From Chaenocephalus aceratus (lineage: Eukaryota > Chordata > Actinopteri > Perciformes > Channichthyidae): 64,000 bases of DNA. The position numbers were made by a program, and so were the translations under genes. The notes beneath the pieces were generated by a model that was not told the origin of the DNA, searched no databases, and saw nothing but the letters and a program-made list of their open reading frames with translations. The stretch covers positions 117,501-181,500 of the forward strand of contig JAMFTG010000273.1 in assembly GCA_023974075.1 (NCBI GenBank). The letters are read 5' to 3'. How positions within the stretch are numbered: position 1 is the first letter of the stretch; each line of letters opens with the position of its first letter. Of the stretch, positions 35,801 to 39,535 are shown piece after piece.

Positions 35801-36357
35801 TTCAAAGTCTTGACTTTTTTGTCGGTCAGAACTAAAGTACTTTACTAAAACATAAAGACGAGTTGGGTTAGCCCTATCCAAATAAAAACACTAGGATTCT
35901 GAGATTTGGGGATTTTTTTTTTTTTGTCTGAGAATTTTGACTTTCTGAGAACTGACTAAAATCTCTGAATTAAAACAAACAGAATATTCCTTTGTTAGGT
36001 CTAAGAAAAATTCAGACTTCTTTCCTCGAATTCCGACTTTTCGTTTTCAGAATTCCCACTTTTTCCCCCTCAGAATTCAAAAAATAAAATGTCAGTTTTT
36101 TTGGTCGTCTCTCAAAATGCTCTTCACGCGTCAGGCCCTCGTCCCCTTCCATACAATAAACGCCTGTCTTTGACTCGCGAACATCGCTTTTGGTTCGGAT
36201 GGATTTAAACGCCGGCTGGAGTTACACCAAAACATTTTGTCACAAATCCATCTGTGGGTTAATTTTCACTAATTCTTGTTTATTGTGTTTCCAGGGTTAC
36301 GGCTCCAGAGGGTTCCCGGCCCCCCCTCCCTCCAGGAGATACGACTGGAACAACTGA
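72..36357 (+). CDS. xrn2: xrn2, 5'-3' exoribonuclease 2, 3' half (gene-level entry, 13 exons; 5' end lies outside the window)
   Basis: XRN2 is the nuclear 5'-3' exoribonuclease that degrades RNA behind RNA polymerase II after poly(A) cleavage (torpedo termination) and trims rRNA and snoRNA precursors. The visible part begins with WKWYFPFHYAPFASDF and continues through LEQLMGVFPAASGNFLP, DFYPDDFAIDLNGKKYAW and ALLPFVDERRLWAAL, which are diagnostic XRN2 segments. It ends in a Gly/Gln/Pro-rich low-complexity tail and RRYDWNN. The N-terminal catalytic nuclease core is therefore mostly upstream of the window. Exons are joined by GT-AG introns with consistent phase except between 13194 and 29294. 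Placed coding sequence totals 1288 nt, one base over a multiple of three, as expected if one small exon is missing. The gene lies tail to tail with nkx2.4, as in other vertebrates. Identity is secure from family recognition; the exact exon set near 13-29 kb is not. Confidence 0.95.
541..1005 (+). repeat. GT/CCCC-rich minisatellite
   Basis: Irregular units built around GTGTGTCCGGTGTGTCC with C-runs. The long open frames on both strands here are products of the repeat, not genes. Confidence 0.9.
1006..1458 (+). mobile_element. hAT-like non-autonomous element (TAGAGTTGCAAA family)
   Basis: Ends are TAGAGTTGCAAAATTCC and TTTGCGTCCCTA, imperfect inverted repeats, flanked by 8-bp near-duplications GTGTCCGG and GTCCCCGG. 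Internal text such as GGGAAAGTATATTTTAGC is a common fish repeat. Confidence 0.75.
1569..1658 (+). CDS. xrn2: xrn2 coding exon b
   Basis: Encodes 30 residues, FKPLEQLMGVFPAASGNFLP then PTWRSLMSSP, phase 0 to 0, flanked by TGTGCAG and GTGAGT. The 36-bp minisatellite begins almost immediately after the donor. Confidence 0.95.
1666..2370 (+). repeat. About 36-bp minisatellite in an xrn2 intron
   Basis: About 20 units of CATCAACATGTGTCCCCTCT plus TCTTCATGTCTCTTCTA, some truncated to the first 21-bp half. It starts within 10 bp of an exon donor and has no stop in any forward frame. Confidence 0.92.
2414..2486 (+). CDS. xrn2: xrn2 coding exon c
   Basis: Encodes DSAIIDFYPDDFAIDL then NGKKYAWQ plus one base (exit phase 1), between CACTCAG and GTGAGC. 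The split glycine codon is completed by the next exon. Confidence 0.95.
2520..3195 (+). mobile_element. TIR element (TACCGTACTT family)
   Basis: Left end TACCGTACTTGTCGGACTAT and right end GGTCCGAAAAGTACGGTA are inverted repeats, next to TA. It has no coding capacity and is split by a younger hAT-like insertion. Confidence 0.75.
2762..3111 (+). mobile_element. hAT-like element nested in the TACCGTA element
   Basis: Ends CAGTGCTTCTCAAA and TTTGAGAAACACTG, flanked by a perfect 8-bp duplication ATGTAGGA (2754-2761, 3112-3119). It is 350 bp and non-coding. Confidence 0.88.
3327..3410 (+). CDS. xrn2: xrn2 coding exon d
   Basis: Encodes VALLPFVDERRLWAALADVY then PDLTTEE and one base of the next codon. 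The acceptor is TTTTGAAG and the donor GTGAGT. Phase joins exon c and exon e correctly. Confidence 0.94.
3526..3623 (+). CDS. xrn2: xrn2 coding exon e
   Basis: Encodes QRRNSLGSDLMFVGKSHPLF then DFIHELYRTESNE, leaving in phase 0 at donor GTAACG. It matches the family's RRNSLGxDVLFVGxxHPLxxFI segment. Confidence 0.94.
3624..4115. other. xrn2 intron, no recognised element
   Basis: Read on both strands; I saw no exon, RNA gene or repeat I could name. Confidence 0.5.
4116..4746 (+). mobile_element. TTAA-flanked MITE
   Basis: Begins TTAAAGGTCCCATGGCCATT and ends GACATGTCACCTTTAA, with TTAA at both edges. This is a piggyBac-type target signature for a non-coding element. A fragment of the same family (around AATAAGTGTGGCTTGATA) is at 40740-40850. 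Confidence 0.65.
4747..5912. repeat. AT-rich xrn2 intron with a 232-bp tandem duplication
   Basis: The segment starting CTCCATATTTTACTTTATTT at 5381 recurs at 5613 with about 80-90 percent similarity over some 120 bp. The rest is AT-rich with nothing recognised. Confidence 0.6.
5913..5992 (+). CDS. xrn2: xrn2 coding exon f
   Basis: Encodes DTEIPAELCHGIQGLLNLDG then KPILPD plus two bases of a Gln codon. It matches the mammalian PPELCHGIQG...LPDQ segment. The acceptor CGTTAAG is a weak polypyrimidine context; the donor is GTAAGG. Confidence 0.9.
6098..6154 (+). CDS. xrn2: xrn2 coding exon g
   Basis: Encodes (Q)PVTSPIPTLRDIAHNSAI(G), with two-base exit phase, between TTCTTCAG and GTAAGA. It aligns with the mammalian SPVPMLRDLTQNT segment. 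Confidence 0.92.
6417..7273 (+). mobile_element. Composite repeat: TTAA-ended element with an inner hAT-type end
   Basis: The right edge TGCATGATAGGTCCCCTTTAA is a known fish MITE terminus with TTAA. An inner segment from 6559, TAGTGTTGTCACGATACC, resembles a hAT terminus, but its partner end was not found. The left boundary is uncertain. Confidence 0.45.
7274..7912. other. xrn2 intron, nothing recognised
   Basis: No exon or named repeat seen. Short open frames here have no family resemblance. Confidence 0.45.
7913..7981 (+). CDS. xrn2: xrn2 coding exon h
   Basis: Encodes (G)VKFRDPAFEKDFVFKAVLLS then GA(K), with two-base exit phase. It matches the family segment INFKDPQFAEDYIFKAVMLPGA. Flanks are TTTTCCAG and GTGAGC. 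Confidence 0.94.
8236..9930 (+). repeat. 56-bp minisatellite, nearly 30 copies
   Basis: Unit reads TGATAATTTGTTGGAACTAT, TTTCAGCGGCGGATTGATAC and AAATTTGGTGCTCTAG. The first copies (8236-8460) are diverged and interrupted. From 8434 the array is uniform, with variable positions such as ACTAT/ACTAC, CGGCGG/CAGCGG and CTCTAG/CTGTAG. Confidence 0.95.
10108..10236 (+). CDS. xrn2: xrn2 coding exon i
   Basis: Encodes (K)MPSAVLKPGDWEKGNRQPW, then RPQTGFNQHRQPAHLD and QSGFRAL(G). It aligns with the mammalian PAAVLKPSDWEKSSNGRQW...GFNRDRRPVHLDQAAFRTLG. The acceptor is GTTTTCAG and the donor GTAACT. Confidence 0.95.
10237..11818. other. xrn2 intron: short duplications, low repeat content
   Basis: TTTGATCAATGAATTTGGGT at 10330 recurs in altered form at 10687. 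A 14-G run lies near 11697. Segment 10975-11290 looks like unique, possibly conserved non-coding DNA. Confidence 0.4.
11819..12820 (+). mobile_element. Possible hAT-like element carrying a long CT tract
   Basis: Left end TAGGGCTGCTCAATTAATCG and right end ACGGCCCTA are short inverted ends; no clean 8-bp duplication is visible. A related terminus, reversed, is at 15109-15134. Confidence 0.4.
12030..12665 (+). repeat. Polypyrimidine (CT)n tract
   Basis: About 640 bp of nearly pure pyrimidine. The open frames in it are low-complexity artefacts. Confidence 0.95.
13022..13194 (+). CDS. xrn2: xrn2 coding exon j (glycine-rich)
   Basis: Reads (G)HSMNRNQHGGRG, then a glycine run with two interspersed arginines, then QYSNTAPPNSYQGNYRGQQ and SGGHQSFQ plus one base. 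The segment YSNTAPPxSYQGN matches mammalian YSNAAPPPVTYQGN. The glycine run comes from a GGA/GGT trinucleotide tract and is probably length-variable. The donor GTAAGA runs straight into a (CA)n tract. Exit phase 1 does not fit the next placed exon. Confidence 0.88.
13200..13230 (+). repeat. (CA)n directly after an xrn2 donor
   Basis: Fifteen CA units start five bases after the donor GT of exon j. Confidence 0.9.
13290..13690 (+). repeat. About 325-bp direct duplication
   Basis: The sequence around ACGGCTTCCTTTTGTTCAGA and CGTATTGAAGCCGATTCTCT occurs at 13298-13360 and again at 13621-13685. Confidence 0.7.
13680..13935. promoter_or_regulatory. Candidate conserved non-coding segment
   Basis: Balanced, non-repetitive sequence with an octamer-like ATGCAAAATGAAT and a CAATTAG homeodomain-type core. 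Repeats surround it on both sides. Conservation is inferred from texture only. Confidence 0.25.
13984..14711 (+). mobile_element. hAT-like non-autonomous element (TAGGGATGCACGATA)
   Basis: Ends TAGGGATGCACGATA and TTATCGTGCCCACTA are inverted; flanks AAGAGGAG (13976-13983) and AAGAGGAT (14712-14719) are an 8-bp duplication with one mismatch. It is 728 bp. A 69-residue minus-strand frame inside does not resemble transposase. Confidence 0.78.
14750..15620 (+). repeat. Degenerate repeats around GGAATTATTAAACTTTTTTT
   Basis: Three or four loose copies of a segment with ACTTTATCC/GCATTAACG, a GACTCAG motif, CTGGAATTATT and a T-run are spaced 150-200 bp apart. A hAT-like piece (14890-15134, ending GATTAATTCACAGCCCTA) interrupts them. 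Confidence 0.45.
15739..16020 (+). repeat. Dispersed fish repeat (TATTGTCGTTTTACTAG family), copy 1
   Basis: Contains AACTATTGTCGTTTTACTAG, AAAACACATGATATAACAC and a tail ACTTTTAAGTAAAGGATC. Further partial copies lie at 18770-19060, 19385-19500, 19740-20120, 20270-20428 and 22608-22730. Confidence 0.7.
16040..16380 (+). repeat. Segment duplicated at 22730-22870
   Basis: ACGTTGCTTTCATGTCTCAG and CACATTTTCATTTTAAAAAC occur in the same order at both places, each right after a copy of the preceding dispersed repeat. Confidence 0.65.
16470..16530 (+). repeat. SINE tail fragment
   Basis: CCTGCCTTGGTGCCCTTGAG followed by CAAGGCACCGG matches the 3' body of the tRNA-derived SINE at 40408-40620. Confidence 0.6.
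16836..17985 (+). repeat. 27-bp minisatellite, about 42 copies
   Basis: Unit GTGGGTTGTCGCTACAGTAG plus CTAGTAG with indels and point variants. It ends in GTGGGTTCGAAACCCGAGCC, which has a perfect tRNA B-box-like GGTTCGAAACC. Confidence 0.93.
17978..18070 (+). repeat. Truncated tRNA-derived SINE body
   Basis: Starts with the B-box-like GGTTCGAAACCC, continues with a unique body and ends in an A-rich tail at 18070. It is the only part of the SINE left next to the 27-bp array. Confidence 0.5.
18100..18765. other. Unique-looking xrn2 intron segment
   Basis: No repeat recognised. A 173-residue minus-strand open frame (18227-18748) has no family resemblance. Possible non-coding regulatory DNA. 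Confidence 0.3.
18770..20428 (+). repeat. Tandem-like cluster of the TATTGTCGTTTTACTAG repeat
   Basis: At least four partial copies in direct orientation, mixed with a short element at 19070-19375 with GAATATTCG-type ends. Confidence 0.6.
20659..21313 (+). mobile_element. MITE nested in the 2.2-kb hAT-like element, no. 1
   Basis: Ends ACGGAGCGTCCACACTACAG and CTGTAGTGTAGACGGGCCGT are inverted repeats. A (TA)n tract of about 35 bp lies at 20815-20850, and a perfect hairpin AAGTTGAACATTGTTCAACTT at 21152-21172. Confidence 0.75.
21391..22158 (+). mobile_element. MITE nested in the 2.2-kb hAT-like element, no. 2
   Basis: Ends ATGGCGCTTTTCCACTGCA and TGCAGTGGAAACGCGCCAT are inverted repeats. No coding sequence. 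Confidence 0.78.
22870..23360. other. AT-rich intron, nothing recognised
   Basis: No exon or named repeat seen. Confidence 0.4.
23365..23930. promoter_or_regulatory. Candidate conserved non-coding segment with homeodomain-type sites
   Basis: Unique, balanced sequence with ATTGTTAATTAAGCAG, CACTTGTAATTCTG and GGCCGCTAATTGTGAGG (TAAT cores). CACTTAA- and CAGGTG-type motifs also occur. Function is guessed from composition and position only. Confidence 0.3.
24236..24803 (+). mobile_element. hAT-like element (TAGGGCTGCACCCGAATATTCG)
   Basis: Ends TAGGGCTGCACCCGAAT and GAGACAGCCCTA; flanks CCCAGAAT and CTCAGAAT are an 8-bp duplication with one change. Confidence 0.8.
24812..25380. other. xrn2 intron, nothing recognised
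   Basis: No exon, RNA gene or clear repeat seen. Confidence 0.4.
25385..26050 (-). repeat. tRNA-tailed repeat split by a hAT-like insertion
   Basis: The left part ACTTATATAGCTCTTTATCC and the right part GGGATCGAACCCACAGCCTT (a reversed B-box-like sequence) belong to one common fish repeat, interrupted at 25462-25887. Confidence 0.5.
25462..25887 (+). mobile_element. CAGGGGTGTC hAT-like element, copy 1
   Basis: Ends CAGGGGTGTCAAACTC and GAGTTTGACACCCCTG; perfect 8-bp duplication CTCTAGGA on both sides. Confidence 0.92.
26616..27390 (+). repeat. (TA)n, hAT-like left end, palindrome and CT-rich tract
   Basis: (TA)n at 26621-26641 precedes TAGGGATGCTCCCATCG. A palindrome around AAGATTTAAACATCACTTTA lies at 26712-26767, and a pyrimidine tract at 26915-27195. 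The right terminus was not found. Confidence 0.5.
27391..27864. other. xrn2 intron, nothing recognised
   Basis: A short GCTAACATTAGCGTGCTAGC-type repeat segment occurs at 27740-27790. No exon seen. Confidence 0.4.
27865..28036 (+). repeat. Diverged copies of the 32-bp satellite
   Basis: Four or five loose copies of AAATATACAGGATAATTGAG, the same family as 29520-30298 on the other side of exon k, then (TA)n at 28022-28035. Confidence 0.8.
28140..28630. other. Low-repeat segment with (CA)n and (CTG)n
   Basis: (CA)n at 28143-28164 and (CTG)n at 28362-28380 in otherwise unique DNA. Possible regulatory segment around TGCTTATTCATTTCTG; no exon recognised. Confidence 0.35.
28645..29164 (+). mobile_element. 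hAT-like element near exon k
   Basis: Ends TAGGGCTGGAAATAATC and GATGAATCGTTCAGCCCTA; perfect 8-bp duplication GTAATCAC (28637-28644, 29165-29172). It lies 129 bp upstream of an xrn2 exon. Confidence 0.92.
29294..29355 (+). CDS. xrn2: xrn2 coding exon k
   Basis: Read in phase 0 it gives IPGRTAYLGTPPSYQQPQYP plus two bases of an Arg codon. This joins in frame to the Gln-rich next exon. The alternative frame implied by exon j gives a less plausible LLGNASVLPAAPVPS and breaks the next junction. Acceptor TTCTGCAG, donor GTGAGT. Confidence 0.82.
29520..30298 (+). repeat. 32-bp AT-rich minisatellite, about 24 copies
   Basis: Unit AATAATTGAGAATAAAGTGT plus AAAATATACAG, with single-base deletions. 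Minus-strand open frames (YFTLYSQLFC repeats) are artefacts. Confidence 0.95.
30360..30990. repeat. GGTTCCCGCAGGGTCT repeat and unassigned intron
   Basis: GGTTCCCGCAGGGTCTAAAA at 30368 is a common fish repeat start. The far end is not resolved. Confidence 0.4.
30993..32216 (+). mobile_element. hAT-like element with an expanded internal minisatellite, copy 1
   Basis: Ends CAGTGTTAATTTTG and GACGAAATTAACACAG; flanks CAAATAAG and AAAATAAG are an 8-bp duplication with one change. Internal arrays fill nearly half of it. A second copy starts near 63097. Confidence 0.82.
31118..31660 (+). repeat. 31-32-bp GC-rich minisatellite inside the transposon
   Basis: About 17 units of GAGAGGCCCCGCCCCCCACA plus CAGATGAGACA. 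Long frames on both strands are open only because the unit lacks stops. Confidence 0.95.
32412..32849 (+). mobile_element. CAGGGGTGTC hAT-like element, copy 2
   Basis: Same ends as copy 1; duplication CTTTAAAG / CTTTAAAA. Confidence 0.92.
32940..33300. other. Unique-looking intron segment
   Basis: Low-repeat sequence with TGCAGCTTAATGAGGCGTCG and CAATAGCAGG-type text. Possibly conserved, not coding. Confidence 0.3.
33300..34015 (+). repeat. Degenerate TTCACCCTTAAAT repeat, detached copies
   Basis: TTTATTTGTCTCTCAGGAAT and TTCTTACTTCAAATTCACCC match 37790-37860 closely. (TA)n at 33949-33971. Confidence 0.7.
34016..35100. other. xrn2 intron, low repeat content
   Basis: No exon, RNA gene or named repeat seen; 34080-34640 is balanced, unique-looking DNA. 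Confidence 0.35.
35127..35328 (+). CDS. xrn2: xrn2 coding exon l (Gln/Gly/Pro-rich)
   Basis: Encodes (R)QQQQYGSGSGGHGWNR, then a QQN triplet repeat, then RGGAAPPPPQQPGGYQQGF and DDRRENRGQHHQ. The acceptor is the TAG that closes a (GT)n tract, chosen because it alone gives the one base needed to complete the split Arg codon. An alternative CAG lies four bases downstream. Confidence 0.85.
35329..36294. other. Last xrn2 intron
   Basis: T/A-rich, with short repeated GAATTTTGACTTTCTGAGA-type phrases. No exon or clean element recognised. Confidence 0.4.
36295..36357 (+). CDS. xrn2: xrn2 terminal coding exon
   Basis: Encodes GYGSRGFPAPPPSRRYDWNN and a TGA stop. The PPPS-x-RYxWN ending is the conserved XRN2 C-terminus. 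Acceptor TTTCCAG. Confidence 0.96.
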   Translation, partial: GYGSRGFPAPPPSRRYDWNN

Positions 36358-36650
36358 GCTCAAACTCCAGTCTTTTGGGACTTTGCGTCTGTTTTTTAGG
36401 GGAGAAATGTCAGAATTGTCTTAACTGTACAATTTAATTTGTTGTTGTGTTTTTTTTCTTCTTTTTATCCACAAAAAAAAAACGTGTAATATGATATTGT
36501 GATTTTTTTTTTTTTTAGACCTTGTGAAAATACAAGTGTGTCCCGGACTGAGTCCCGCTGTGTTTATTCTTTAGTCAGATCTCTCTCGGAGGTTCCTGTG
36601 TTTAAAACGTAAGATAAGCATGTGAAATAAAAGAATAACACTCATGTGGG
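36358..36650 (+). promoter_or_regulatory. xrn2: xrn2 3' UTR with poly(A) signal
   Basis: A T/A-rich stretch follows the stop, and the first canonical AATAAA lies at 36626-36631. Degenerate tandem repeats begin just after. The cleavage site is inferred, not seen. Confidence 0.6.
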
Positions 36651-37990
36651 GTATATGTGTCCAGCAGGAATGATCTCACCCTTAAAGGGCCTGGTTCCCC
36701 CTTAAAATCACCCTTAAAATCACCCTTAAATGTTAACTTTTGACAGAAAATACCAACTTTAAATCTTTTAAAAAAAAATTATAATATATTTTATTAAGTG
36801 ATATTTGTCTGACAGGAATTATCTTATCTATAAAGGCCTTTTTTCCCCTTTAAATCACTTAAAACTGTATTAAATTTAATATTTGAATTCACCCTTAAAT
36901 TCTGACTTAGACAGAAATACAGACTTTAAATTCTCAATATAATCAAGATTCCTTTTTTATGATTTTATTGTTATTAAGTGATATTTGTCAGAAAGGAAAT
37001 ATTTGTCTATAAAGGACTTTTTCTTGAATTCAACACTTAAAATTCACCCTTATTTGTAACTTAAAGGTGGGGTAGGTAAGTTTGAGAAACCGGCTCGAGA
37101 TACACTTTGTTATATTCCATGGAATGCTCTGAACGTCCCGACAGCAATGAATATCTGAAGTGCTTTGACAACAAATCCATAAAGAAACGTCCTCTGTGGA
37201 AGCCGTGGCGCTGTAAAAAGCTCGACCAATCATCTGAGCCGGCTAAAGTAACTGGACGGCCTACCTGCCTGTCAGCCTTCCATCTGGGCACAAACTGATC
37301 TCGTGCCCTCATTGGTCATGTGTGTGTTGGGGGAGGGGCTCTGTGAGGAAGTGGCAGATTTTTTCCGGCTGTGTATTTTCAAATTCTAGCACTCGAGCTG
37401 CTTTCTCCAAAGTGACCTACCCACCTGGCAATACTGCTGTAATAATATAAGAAAAATAAAAAGGTTTATATTTCTTTTTATTATTAAGTGATATTTGTCC
37501 AACAGGAATTATCTCTAACATAAAATACTTTGTCTTTAAATCACCCTTAACATTTTATTCAATTCACCCTTAAATGCACTTAAATTACTACTAAAGGCTT
37601 TAATCTTCTCTTGTTCTGTATTAAAACAAGATGCATTTTTAAATGATCTTATAAGGTTGAATGTGTGGAATTATCTCGCCCATAAAGGACTTTTTTCCCA
37701 CTTAAAATCCCCCTTAAATGTCACCTTAATTGGACAGGAATACCGACTTTAATTCGTAATAAAACTCAATATTTACTTTAAAATGATATCAGGTTTTATT
37801 TGTCTTTCAGGAATTATCTGACCCATAAAGGGGTTTTTCTTACTTCAAATTCACCCTTAAATTTCACTTTACACTTACTTACTTACATATATTTGAAAAA
37901 AGGTTTAAATGCAGAACATTTGAAGATTTCTTCAGTAAAAAAAAAACATTTAAATCCAAAATCAGTCTTTTTGCAAAGCAGCTGTTATTA
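36651..37990 (+). repeat. Degenerate tandem array downstream of xrn2
   Basis: Loose units containing TTCACCCTTAAAT, GACAGGAATACCGACTTTAA and AAGTGATATTTGTC with AGGAATTATCT, spaced 150-300 bp. A MITE interrupts it at 37063-37427. Confidence 0.7.
37063..37427 (+). mobile_element. MITE (AGGTGGGGTAGGT ends)
   Basis: Left end AGGTGGGGTAGGTAAGTTTG and right end AGTGACCTACCCACCT are short inverted ends. It lies inside the degenerate array. Confidence 0.6.
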
Positions 37991-38096
37991 ATAATTATCA
38001 GGATATTAATAACATTTAAAGATTCAAGCGTTGAAAGTGATGCTTCAGTGTCAACAACAACAACAAAACGTTAACATATCCAAAATGCAAATATCA

Positions 38097-38102
38097 TTTA
38101 TT
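38097..38102 (-). promoter_or_regulatory. Candidate poly(A) signal for nkx2.4
   Basis: A minus-strand AATAAA lies about 0.8 kb past the stop, beyond the tandem array. Placement is a guess from the hexamer alone. Confidence 0.25.
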
Positions 38103-38394
38103 CAAAACAAAAATGTGACAAAGAAAAATGAATGATTTACTTGAAATGAAAATATGTGGGATAATGTTTTCAAACCGGCTTCTATTGCTTCACCTTTTAT
38201 ATATAAACCTGCAATAATTTAATTTGCGTAATTGGATGAAAAGGGAAAGTGGCTCATCCCCCTTTCAACCCGCACATTCACATTTTGTCAGTTACAAAAA
38301 AAAAGTATTTTAAAGAGGAAGATTATTAACATTCAGTCCAAGGCTGTCTTTTACAGTTCATCTTTAGCACGGTATTGCTCTTTAGTGTCCCTGT

Positions 38395-38965
38395 GTGCGT
38401 AAAGGAACCAGACTTTTACGCATGGAAATAAAGACAAAAACAGTCTTGGTTCTTTTCCTCCAAATAAGAAATCCAAACGGGTTTGTAATGTCGGTCTTCC
38501 TCCCGGTGTCCATACCAAGTCGTCCCGTGCAGTACATTGGATCCCAACGTGGTGTTTGCGTACTCAGTGCGCAGAGGGAACAGGCTTTTACGCACGGAAA
38601 TGATGAGGGAAAAAACTAGTCTTGTGCGTCTTTTTTCTCCTCCAAAAAAGAAATCCAACCCGGGATTTAAGCCTCTCGGGGTGGATAAAAGTCTCTCTTC
38701 CTCCCGGTGTCCCCACCAAGTCCTCCCGTACAGTACAGTGGACCCCATAATGCCGTTGGTGTACTCTGTGCGTAAAGGAACCAGACTTTTATGGTGAGTA
38801 AAAAGACGAGAAAAACGGTCTGGTGGTTTTTTCTTTCTCCTCCCAAAAAAAGAAAATCCAACCCCGGATGTATGCCTCTCGGAACGGGTAAATGTCTCTC
38901 CTCCTCCCGGTGTCCCTACCAAGTCCTCCCGTACAGTAAATTGGACCCCATCATGCTGTTCGTGT
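38395..38965 (+). repeat. About 202-bp tandem array overlapping the nkx2.4 stop
   Basis: CCAAGTCCTCCCGTACAGTA-type starts lie at 38515, 38716 and 38919 (201 and 203 bp apart), with a partial fourth unit at 38395. The minus-strand peptide LYGRTW of the gene recurs as VLYGRTWWGH and VLHGTTWYGH. Confidence 0.88.
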
Positions 38966-39535
38966 ACTCGATTAGCGCCGCGTCCGTCTGCGTCATATTG
39001 ATCTGTCCATGAAGGCCGAGCGGCGGACTTTGGGACAAATCCTCCAGCACCTCTGCGGAGGAAAGCGGGTTTCCGGTTGCGATCACCACCTCCGCTTGTC
39101 TGTTTCCGGTGTGGCTGGACTCATCCTGGCAGCTTTTACCGGTCTTGGAGAGCACCGGGGACACGGAGGAGGAGCGGTGCGTCGTTGCGCAAAGACCTCC
39201 AGCGGTGTTTCCTCCTCCTCCTTCCTGCAGCGGCACTTTGTCCTTGTTCTGCCGCTTCAGTTTGTACCGGTGGTTCTGGAACCATATCTTCACCTGGTTG
39301 GGGCTCAGGTGGATGAGCCCGGCCAGGTGTTCCCTCTCCGGCGCGGACAGGTACTTCTGCTGCTTGAAGCGCCTCTCCAGCTCGTACACCTGCGCCTGCG
39401 AGAAGAGCACGCGCCGCTTCCTCCGCGGATTCACGTGCATGGTCACCATGGACTTGTTGCAGGGATCCATGCCGGACAAACTGCTCACCATCCCGGACAT
39501 GTTCATCCCTCCCGAGGGGTTCATGAACCTGGAGA
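38916..39535 (-). CDS. nkx2.4: nkx2.4-like exon 2 with homeodomain
   Basis: Begins after CTCTAAG with (I)[11 protein letters not shown] and carries the whole homeodomain. A weak NK2-SD-like stretch ([13 protein letters not shown]) follows, then [15 protein letters not shown] and the terminal LLYGRTW and TAG stop. The last roughly 17 codons lie within a tandem repeat unit that continues downstream. Confidence 0.93.

Noticed and set aside
38416..38922. 168-residue minus-strand open frame as a separate gene
   Set aside because: It is the tandem copies of the nkx2.4 3' end read through; there is no independent start or domain.
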